Assembly: GCA_046341775.1 (NCBI GenBank)
Contig: JBKDQQ010000077.1
Span: 1 to 5,552, forward strand
Length of the DNA: 5,552 nt
Source: SXXH01 sp041165735
GTDB lineage: Bacteria > Planctomycetota > UBA1135 > GCA-002686595
Direction: 5' to 3'
Part shown: positions 1-5,552 of the stretch, one piece after another
How positions within the stretch are numbered: the first letter of the stretch is position 1
Layout of the letters: each line of letters starts with the position of its first letter
Notes under the pieces: model-generated
Databases searched by the model: none
Told to the model about the DNA's origin: nothing
What the model saw: only the letters and a program-made list of their open reading frames with translations
Translations under genes and position numbers: made by a program

Positions 1-594
1 CTTGGAACCCAGCACGCGCAGCAACGCGTCGTCCGAAGCCGGCGTGGCGATCTTCGCCAACACGCCGACGGCGAACACCTGGCTGTAGCCGCGCGTGTAT
101 TCCCGGCCGTCGGCGCGAATCACGACACGCTCGTCGGTCGCGGCCAGCGCCAAGCGCGTCATGAGCGGAACGACCGCGTCGCCATACAGCACCAAGTCTC
201 GCGTTGCCTCGTCAGGTGGCAACGACAGCGCCTGCATCGCGCCCGCGGGGATCTCGTCGAGATCCTGCTGCGCCGCTTGCTTGCCTTGGCGCACCAGCAG
301 CGCGTCCAGCGCCGCCTGCGCTGCTTCCGCGCCCTTGGCATCGTTGGCGGCGCGCGCGACTTCGACGGCTTGCCGATAGCCCGCTTCGGCCGCGGCGAAG
401 TCGCGTTGGTGGGTCTCGGCGTAGTGCGCTTGCTCCAACAGCGTGCGCGACGAGCCGTTCGGTTGGTTCGTGGTCGTCGTGGCGGCGCGCTCTTGCGCCA
501 TGACGAATCCGCCCAGCGCGGCGGACAGGACGAGACCGTGGAAGTGCCGGCCGAAGAGCTGTTGGAAGGACGCGTGGTTGCAGCGGTGGTTCAT
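1..594 (-). CDS. Exported TPR/HEAT-like repeat protein, N-terminal part (runs off left edge)
   Basis: This frame is open for 198 codons from an ATG at 594 to the window edge, so the C-terminus is missing. The start is supported by AAGGAG (604-609) nine bases upstream. Residues 18-33 form a hydrophobic stretch ending in MAQE, which looks like a Sec signal peptide cut near residue 34. A low-complexity Thr/Asn/Ser linker follows (38-50). Residues about 51-100 look like TPR helices (LLEQAHYAETHQRDFAAAEA, then AGYRQAVEVA). Residues about 168-197 read like a HEAT repeat (VFAVGVLAKIATPASDDALL). Both repeat types are protein-binding scaffolds, so the mature protein probably acts outside the cytoplasmic membrane by contacting partners; no enzyme motif is visible. 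It lies 133 bp after the response regulator gene on the same strand, with a direct repeat between them, and may be its target. The specific function is unknown. Repeat assignments are by eye. Confidence 0.8.
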   Translation of the reverse strand, partial: MNHRCNHASFQQLFGRHFHGLVLSAALGGFVMAQERAATTTTNQPNGSSRTLLEQAHYAETHQRDFAAAEAGYRQAVEVARAANDAKGAEAAQAALDALLVRQGKQAAQQDLDEIPAGAMQALSLPPDEATRDLVLYGDAVVPLMTRLALAATDERVVIRADGREYTRGYSQVFAVGVLAKIATPASDDALLRVLGSK

Positions 595-603
595 GAGAGT
601 CGT

Positions 604-609
604 CTCCTT
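604..609 (-). promoter_or_regulatory. Shine-Dalgarno of the TPR/HEAT-like gene
   Basis: The - strand reads AAGGAG nine bases before the ATG at 594. It is a near-consensus ribosome binding site and supports that start over the in-frame internal ATG at residue 32, which would remove the signal peptide. Confidence 0.7.
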
Positions 610-660
610 GGCTGCATCTGACGACCAGCACGGCCCGAGCTTGCCAAGCGCCTGTCGCCC

Positions 661-682
661 AGTTGTCAAAGGTTGTCAAACC
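661..682 (-). promoter_or_regulatory. Tandem 9-bp direct repeat, candidate response-regulator binding site
   Basis: The + strand carries GTTGTCAAA at 662-670 and again, identically, at 672-680. On the - strand each copy reads TTTGACAAC, and the two start 10 bp apart. OmpR/PhoB-family winged-helix regulators bind as head-to-tail dimers to direct half-sites about one helical turn apart (10-11 bp), so the geometry fits the regulator encoded just upstream. Each copy also contains TTGACA, the sigma70 -35 consensus. No convincing -10 hexamer lies 16-18 bp downstream of either copy (TGGCAA and GACAGG are poor matches). The site ends 67 bp before the ATG of the TPR/HEAT gene. It is among the few AT-containing stretches in a very GC-rich gap. 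Regulatory function is inferred. Confidence 0.5.
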
Positions 683-685
683 ACG

Positions 686-725
686 GCCGCGCGAGCCGCG
701 GCGTCGCCCGAGGCGCCGGCTCGGG
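686..725 (-). other. Two adjacent GC hairpins after the response regulator stop
   Basis: Two perfect 6-bp inverted repeats lie side by side: CCCGAG/CTCGGG (707-712 and 720-725, 7-base loop) and GCCGCG/CGCGGC (686-691 and 697-702, 5-base loop). They begin 3 bp after the response regulator stop codon. Neither has a downstream T-run on the - strand, so this is not a standard intrinsic terminator. They could stabilise or end the kinase/regulator transcript and separate it from the next gene. In DNA this GC-rich, such stems also arise by chance. Confidence 0.3.
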
Positions 726-727
726 GC

Positions 728-1413
<686 letters not shown>

Positions 1414-1417
<4 letters not shown>

Positions 1418-3366
1418 GTACTGCCTCCTGCCGCTGCGATCGGCAACTCCAGCCAGAAGCACGAACCGCCGCCTTCACGGGCGGAACAGCCGGCTTCGCC
1501 GCCGTGCGCCTGCGCGACGCCGCGCACCAGCGCCAACCCCAACCCGACGCCGGCGCGCTCGCGTGTCAACTCGTCGCCCAGACGCTGGAACGGCTCGAAG
1601 ATGCGTTCGCGGTCCGCGTCCGGCACGCCGCGGCCCCGGTCGAGAACCTCGATGCGCGCGCGCCCGGCGTGCACCCGCACGCACAACTCGATGCCAGCAG
1701 CGGGCGCACCGTACTTGGTGGCGTTCTCGACCAGCTCGGATACGGCGCCGAGCAGCGCCTCGCGCTCGCCTCGCACGAGGACCTTGGTCGCTGCGGGCGT
1801 CAAGCGCAGTTCGAAGCCGCGCTCGGCGGCCAGGGCGCGCGTCGCTTGCGACGCCGCCTGCGCGAGTTCGTCGAGATCCAGCTCTTGGAGCTGCTCCGGG
1901 CGCAGGCCGTGCTCGAGCCGCGCGTAGCGCAACACGCTGTCGACGAGCTTGGCGAGGCGGTCGCTTTCGCGCACGGTGCGGGCGCCGAAGTCGCGCACCG
2001 TCTCCGGCGGCAGGTCGCCGCCCTCGATCAGCTCCGCCAGCAGGCGGATCGAGGCGAGCGGAGTCTTCAGTTCGTGCGTCACCGCGGCGACGAACTGCTC
2101 GCGCTCGCGCAGCGTGCGCTCTTCGCGCCGCAGGGCGCGCACGGTCGCCAGGCCGGCGGTGCTCGCCAAGAGCAACGCGCCGACGGTGGCGGCGACGAGC
2201 AACCAGTAGCGTCGTTGCTCCGCCGCTTCGAAGGCCGCATGGTCCTTCCCGTGCCCGCGCACGCCGCAACCGACGAGCGGCCCCGCCAAGCGCGCGTCGG
2301 CGGCGATCGCACCCTCAGGCGACATCTCGCCGGCGACGAGCGAACCATCCGGCGCGTGGACGGAAGCGGCGACGCCGAGTTCCGACCATCCCGTGCGCCC
2401 GACAGCCTGCAAGGTGGTCGAGCACAACGCCTCCAGCTCCACCGCGAAGCCGCTCCAGCCGGACTCGTCCCGCGTCGCGCCGACCAAGGCCATCGTCGAT
2501 GGCCGGAGAGGGCTGGCCGGCGCGACAATCGGATCGGCGGGCAGGTCGACCAAGCGCACCCCGCCAGGTGCGGCGCTCGCCAACCATTCGGAGATGCCAA
2601 GGTTCCAAGCCGCGATGAGTCGCAGCGGTCGCGCGGCGGCGAGCGTGCGCCGCCTCGCCGCCGCCGCCGCGGCGGGATCGCGAGCCTCGATGCGCCGCAA
2701 CAGCGATTCGGCCAAGGCCGCGCCCGCGGCGTCTTCCAGGCTCGAACGGTCTACCAGCAACTCGTCGTGCAGGGCGACGAGTCCTTCAACAGGCTCGCCA
2801 TCGATGGCGAGCAATTCATTGCGCGCGGCATGCACATGCCGCAAGCCGCGTTCGTCGCGCGTTTCGACATGGCGCTCGACCACGCCCTCCCACGCGGCGC
2901 GCGCCGCCGCCAGATCGCCTTTCCTCTTGGCCTGCGCGCCCTGCACGAGCAGCACCCACGCCGCGAGTTCCGGACGCATCGGAGTGGCCACCAACGCCTC
3001 GAGTCTGGCGCCGACGGCATCGACTCCGGCTTCGCGTTCGATCCGATCCAGCTCGCGCTCCAAGTCCGCGCGCAGGCGGTTCGCCGCGTCGTCGGGCACC
3101 GTGCGAGAGGCCATCGTCGGTTCGACTAGCTCCGCTCCGATCGAAGCCCGCCAGCGGATCGCGTCGGGATGGCTCGCCCCCAGCGCCGCCGCGCGTTGCA
3201 GCTCTTCGGCGAGTCCGCGCGCGACGCCATCCAGTTGCTCGGCGTATCTGGCACGCGCCCGTTCGGCGTCCAGAGCCAGCGTGCGCAAGGACACCGCGGC
3301 GATCACGGCCATCGCGGCGATCACCGCCGCCAACAGCCAACCCGAGCGGGAACGCGTCTGACGCAC
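1414..3366 (-). CDS. Membrane sensor histidine kinase with TPR-like extracytoplasmic domain
   Basis: The protein has 650 residues from a GTG start. TM1 is about 9-30 and TM2 about 387-410, bracketing an extracytoplasmic domain of about 355 residues. That domain holds a TPR-like segment (about 138-166, QGAQAKRKGDLAAARAAWEG), more Ala-rich helices, and a distal mixed region (about 270-370) that ends PAS/Cache-like (GVAASVHAPDGSLVAG). C315 and C367 could form a disulfide. No HAMP domain is visible: a short charged linker joins TM2 to the H-box THELKTPLASIRLL with H431. The ATPase domain has N-box SELVENATKYG (N548), G1 DRGRG (576-580), F-box IFEPFQR and G2 GVGLGLAL. All catalytic motifs are intact, so it should autophosphorylate and pass phosphate to D55 of the regulator. 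The frame stays open upstream to 3756, but that part lacks family character and overlaps the membrane gene. No ATG, GTG or TTG lies in frame between the membrane gene stop and 3366. The ligand is unknown. Confidence 0.93.
1424..1429 (-). promoter_or_regulatory. Shine-Dalgarno of the response regulator, inside the kinase 3' end
   Basis: The - strand reads AGGAGG six bases before the ATG at 1417, a perfect ribosome binding site. It lies within the last codons of the kinase gene, as expected for translational coupling, and it fixes the regulator start at MSKKPR. Confidence 0.85.
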
Positions 3367-3384
3367 GCCTGCACGATAGCAGGC
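3367..3384 (-). promoter_or_regulatory. Perfect hairpin abutting the kinase GTG start
   Basis: GCCTGC (3367-3372) and GCAGGC (3379-3384) are exact inverted repeats around a 6-base loop. On the - strand the hairpin ends directly against the GTG at 3366, with two possible G-U pairs extending it. It covers the place where a ribosome binding site should be, and no good Shine-Dalgarno is visible there. This would lower kinase translation, or allow it to be regulated. Chance is possible in GC-rich DNA. Confidence 0.4.
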
Positions 3385-3402
3385 ACTTGCCGCCGCGGCT
3401 GC

Positions 3403-3414
3403 CTCGCCGGCGAG
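3403..3414. repeat. 12-bp perfect palindrome between membrane gene and kinase
   Basis: CTCGCCGGCGAG reads the same on both strands and lies in the 65-bp gap between the membrane gene stop and the kinase start. It has no loop, so it suits a dimeric protein site better than an RNA hairpin. There is no T-run. Function is unknown, and chance occurrence in GC-rich DNA is quite possible. Confidence 0.25.
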
Positions 3415-3431
3415 CCAGGGCCGTGCGTGCC

Positions 3432-3863
3432 CTAGGCGGGCGTCGCCCAGCGCGCCGCGCGCCGAGCACGGAGGCGGGAGGCGAGGAAGGCCAGTCCGAC
3501 AAGGACGGCGGCCGGCAGCCACCCCAAGAGCAGGGCGCCCATCATCGGACCGCCGTCGTTGAATGCTCCCTCTGGCGGGTTCGCGCTCGTCTGGAGCGCG
3601 CGGAAGCCGGCGTCGAGGCCCAGGAACAGGCTGATCCACAGCGACACCACGCCGACGAGCAGCAGGGCAAGTCGAGCGGCAAGTTGGCGCAGACCGGCGG
3701 CGCACGCGCCGCAAGCCAACGCGATGGGCAAGCCATAGAGCAAGTGCAGGCACCACGCCGCGCGGAAGAGGTCGTTGTCGGATCGGCTCGCGACAAGGAC
3801 CGCCACCACCGGCACCAGACCAATGACAGCGGCGACGGCGGCAGTCTTGAAGTGCTGTTGCAT
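3432..3863 (-). CDS. Small four-helix integral membrane protein, unknown function
   Basis: The protein has 143 residues. The start at 3863 is chosen because AAGGAG (3872-3877) lies eight bases upstream; the frame is open further upstream to 4112, but that part lies inside the PadR-like gene. Four hydrophobic segments are visible: about 7-25, 36-57, 61-83 and 107-128. The loop between helices 3 and 4 is polar (QTSANPPEGAFNDGGP), and the C-terminus is Arg-rich (RLRARRAARW), which suggests a cytoplasmic end by the positive-inside rule. Helix 2 contains C38, H40 and a C51-G-A-C54 pair, which could be a redox or metal site, but this is weak evidence. The gene follows the PadR-like gene by 25 bp, so it is probably co-transcribed with it. 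Small membrane proteins are common partners of PadR regulators. I do not recognise the family. Confidence 0.82.
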   Translation of the reverse strand: MQQHFKTAAVAAVIGLVPVVAVLVASRSDNDLFRAAWCLHLLYGLPIALACGACAAGLRQLAARLALLLVGVVSLWISLFLGLDAGFRALQTSANPPEGAFNDGGPMMGALLLGWLPAAVLVGLAFLASRLRARRAARWATPA

Positions 3864-3871
3864 GCGGTTCT

Positions 3872-3877
3872 CTCCTT
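3872..3877 (-). promoter_or_regulatory. Shine-Dalgarno of the membrane protein gene
   Basis: The - strand reads AAGGAG eight bases before the ATG at 3863, in the 25-bp space after the PadR-like stop. It decides the start among several in-frame candidates. Confidence 0.75.
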
Positions 3878-3888
3878 GCTCGCGGCGA

Positions 3889-4290
3889 TCAGGGCCGCTT
3901 CGGCGTCGCGGCCCGCGTTCCATCGTAGCGCGCCAAGAGCCGTGCGGGATGGTTCGACGCCGCTCGTCGCATCGAATCTCGTCGCCGCGAGCCAATGAGT
4001 GCGATCGCGCTGCCACGCGCCGCGAGATTGCGCTCGCTGGTAACCCACTTGGCCTTGAGTTGCCTGTGGCGCACGAGTCGTCGCAGAGCCGGATGCAGCG
4101 AGCCTTCGTCAATCAACAGCGCACTGCAGCTGCGCTCCTTGATGTCGTGCGAGGTGCCAAGGCCGTGGCGCGCCGCGTGCGCGACGCTGCGCAGGATCAA
4201 CAGCTCGAGCGTGCCCGAAGGCGGTTCATGGCGCTCTCTCTCGCTCGTGACTCGGCATGGCGCGCTTCCCTGGCGTTGGAAGGGAAGCAT
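3889..4290 (-). CDS. PadR-like transcriptional regulator, divergent and possibly decaying
   Basis: The open frame gives 133 residues. Residues 25-100 match the PadR winged helix by eye: GTLELLILRS (26-35), RHGLG (41-45), DEGSLHPALRRL (61-72), LKAKWVTSERN (78-88), and a degraded LTxxGR-like segment IALIGSR (96-102). PadR proteins are dimeric repressors that often control adjacent membrane or efflux genes; the next gene, 25 bp on, encodes a membrane protein. Several family-typical residues differ: HGY is HGL, SLYPAL is SLHPAL, the wing Gly before the final strand is replaced (RHRQL), and the YY before the LTxxGR motif is GS. The start is uncertain. ATG at 4290 keeps the frame but adds about 20 atypical residues and has only a weak ribosome site. 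A better-placed ATG at 4229, after a GA-rich stretch, is one base out of frame. The gene could be functional with an unusual N-terminus, or a frameshifted relic. Confidence 0.65.
   Translation of the reverse strand: MLPFQRQGSAPCRVTSERERHEPPSGTLELLILRSVAHAARHGLGTSHDIKERSCSALLIDEGSLHPALRRLVRHRQLKAKWVTSERNLAARGSAIALIGSRRRDSMRRAASNHPARLLARYDGTRAATPKRP
4264..4288. promoter_or_regulatory. Nested inverted repeat at the PadR-like 5' end, candidate operator
   Basis: GCTTCCC (4264-4270) and GGGAAGC (4282-4288) form a perfect 7-bp inverted repeat with an 11-bp spacer. A shorter pair is nested in it: CTTCC (4265-4269) and GGAAG (4278-4282), with an 8-bp spacer. PadR repressors typically bind short inverted repeats with a spacer of about 8 bp and repress their own gene. 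The site lies at the extreme 5' end of the annotated frame, and would be upstream of the gene if translation really begins near 4229. An operator role is inferred. Confidence 0.35.
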
Positions 4291-4464
4291 GCGGAGTCCG
4301 TCGCTTCGATTGGAGCGGGATCCATTTCATCCTCTGGGCGAGGTTGGAGCACCATGGCAGACTGCTCGGGTCGGGAAGCCCGTTCGGCTGAGGAACTCCG
4401 GAGCGCGCGGCCTCCCGAAGCCTGTGGATGCATCCGTGCCTTGTCGCCTGTCGTAACCCCAACC
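4291..4464. other. Divergent intergenic region
   Basis: This 174-bp stretch separates the leftward PadR-like gene from the rightward HAF-repeat gene and should hold both promoters. I see no convincing -35/-10 pair on either strand and no Shine-Dalgarno before the ATG at 4465. It contains an 8-bp palindrome CTCCGGAG (4396-4403). Frames that cross it on the - strand look like shadows of the + strand gene. Confidence 0.5.
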
Positions 4465-5552
4465 ATGAGTCCTACAGCTTTGCGACCCTTCGAGCGCATC
4501 AGCAGCCGCCTTGCGAGTCTGGTGACCGTCGCGCCGCACCTCAGCTTGGCTTGCCTGTCGTTGGTCGCCATGCCCTCCATCGCGGCGGGGCAGCAAGCGC
4601 AGTTCCTGCCCATCCCTGGACTGTCCGCAACGCCCGGCTCGAACCAGAACGGCTGCTACGTCAGTGGCACGGCCGGCTACTCGGGCGTGCGCGTCAGCGC
4701 GGATGGGAGCACCGTCGCCACCATCGTCTACGAGCCCGGCTTCGTGAATGGCTATGTGCCACGCCAAGGCGCCGTGTGGACCGATGTCGGCGGCACGCAG
4801 GTGGTGACGCCCGAACTGGGCGGTATCGGCCTTGGCTTGTACCCCTGCACCGGCATCTCTGCCGACGGAAGCATCGTCTACGGCGACACATGGCGCTGGC
4901 GTCGCAGCGGAGGCTTCGAGCAGCTTGTCACCGACTATAGCCGGTTGATCTTCGGCTGCAGCAACGACGGTACCACTGTGACGGGCGTGCAAGGCATCTA
5001 TCCCGCCGAAGGCGATTACTACATCTGGAACGTCAATGGCGGCTCGCCGCAGGTGCTGCCGCGCAACGCACAGTTCCCCGAAGGCTATTTCTACTTCAAC
5101 GCCATCAGCGGCAATGGGCGGGTGGTTGGTGGCGCGGCGCGGCGCGTGTCGAGTTACACCTACGCGGCTGCGATCTTGACCACGACCGGATCGACGCTGA
5201 TCACCGGCGAAGCCAGTCAGAACTCGGTCACGGACCTGTCCTTCGATGGGAGCGTCGCCGTGGGGTACACGACCGATGCAGTCAGCGGCTTCGCCCTGCG
5301 TGCCTTCCGCTGGACGGCGGCGACGGGCGCGCAGGCGCTCTCTGGCGCTCCGAGTGGCTCGGACAGCTCGTATGCGCGTGCGTGCGATGCTTCCGGCTCC
5401 GTGGTCGTTGGCGACTATGTGCGCTTTGGTTTCCCCGGCACGCGTGCATTCCTGTGGAGCGCTGGTCTCGGTTTCCGCGACTTGCAGGATGAACTGCAAT
5501 CGAACTACGGACTCGGTCAGGCGTTGCTGGGCTGGCAGTTGCTCGTGGCCAC
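4465..5552 (+). CDS. Exported HAF-type repeat protein, N-terminal part (runs off right edge)
   Basis: The frame is open for 362 codons from ATG 4465 to the window end, so the C-terminus is missing. Residues about 25-42 (LSLACLSLVAMPSIAAGQ) form a signal peptide after an Arg-containing N-region, with likely cleavage near 41-43. The mature part has at least six copies of a motif like S-x-D-G-x-x-V-x-G, at residues 78, 132, 166, 215, 259 and 308, spaced 34-54 apart. Most are followed by an aromatic strand such as AFRWTAATG or AFLWSAGLG and a Leu-rich close (FRDLQDEL). This is the pattern of the HAF family of extracellular repeats, thought to form beta strands, perhaps a propeller. Mature Cys are at 64, 128, 165 and 307. 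The likely place is the cell surface or outside; the role is unknown. There is no ribosome site before the ATG. A TTG at 4441 is in frame but less likely. Confidence 0.85.
   Translation, partial: MSPTALRPFERISSRLASLVTVAPHLSLACLSLVAMPSIAAGQQAQFLPIPGLSATPGSNQNGCYVSGTAGYSGVRVSADGSTVATIVYEPGFVNGYVPRQGAVWTDVGGTQVVTPELGGIGLGLYPCTGISADGSIVYGDTWRWRRSGGFEQLVTDYSRLIFGCSNDGTTVTGVQGIYPAEGDYYIWNVNGGSPQVLPRNAQFPEGYFYFNAISGNGRVVGGAARRVSSYTYAAAILTTTGSTLITGEASQNSVTDLSFDGSVAVGYTTDAVSGFALRAFRWTAATGAQALSGAPSGSDSSYARACDASGSVVVGDYVRFGFPGTRAFLWSAGLGFRDLQDELQSNYGLGQALLGWQLLVA

Noticed and set aside
641..680. Complete sigma70 promoter built on the TTGACA in the direct repeat
   Set aside because: The -35 match is perfect, but the hexamers at 17-bp spacing (TGGCAA, GACAGG) are poor -10 matches, so only the repeat is reported.
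3367..3756. N-terminal extension of the kinase frame upstream of 3366
   Set aside because: The added residues are Arg/Pro-rich without family character and would overlap most of the membrane protein gene. The first membrane helix begins right after the GTG at 3366.
3864..4112. N-terminal extension of the membrane protein frame
   Set aside because: It overlaps the PadR-like gene and reads as low-complexity sequence. A good Shine-Dalgarno before 3863 places the start there.
4396..4403. Palindrome CTCCGGAG as an operator
   Set aside because: An 8-bp palindrome is expected by chance at this GC content, and nothing else supports it.
4327..5499. 390-codon - strand open frame
   Set aside because: It is antisense to the HAF-repeat gene, whose + strand translation has a signal peptide and clear repeats. 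The - strand product shows no domain.

Overview
The window is GC-rich chromosomal DNA from a bacterium. Six protein genes can be supported: five read leftwards (- strand) and one reads rightwards (+ strand) from a divergent intergenic region. The best guess for the host is a planctomycete or a similar large-genome environmental bacterium. That guess rests on the GC content, a secreted HAF-type repeat protein, a secreted TPR/HEAT-like protein and a PadR regulator next to a small membrane protein. It is inference; no marker gene settles it.

Layout on the - strand, in transcription order: a PadR-like regulator (3889-4290), a four-helix membrane protein (3432-3863), a sensor histidine kinase (1414-3366), an OmpR/PhoB-type response regulator (728-1417), and the N-terminal part of an exported TPR/HEAT-like protein that leaves the window at its left edge (1-594). 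The PadR and membrane genes are 25 bp apart, and the membrane and kinase genes 65 bp apart. The kinase and response regulator overlap by four bases (ATGA). A 133-bp gap then precedes the TPR/HEAT gene. It holds two short GC hairpins and a perfect 9-bp direct repeat at a 10-bp period, which is the spacing expected of a binding site for an OmpR-family regulator.

A plausible model is that the kinase senses something outside the cytoplasmic membrane through a roughly 355-residue extracytoplasmic domain with a TPR-like segment. It phosphorylates the response regulator at Asp55, which then acts on the promoter of the TPR/HEAT gene through the direct repeat. The PadR-like protein may control the upstream end of the same transcription unit. 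It has lost several family-typical residues and its start is doubtful, so it may be decaying.

On the right, a + strand gene from 4465 past the window end encodes an exported protein with at least six HAF-like repeats, probably a surface or extracellular beta-structured protein. The 174-bp region between the divergent genes shows no convincing promoter.

The window shows no tRNA, rRNA, CRISPR array, insertion sequence or obvious mobile element. The nearest thing to an undescribed system is the kinase/regulator pair with its unclassified TPR-containing sensor domain, the adjacent TPR/HEAT protein and the direct repeat between them.
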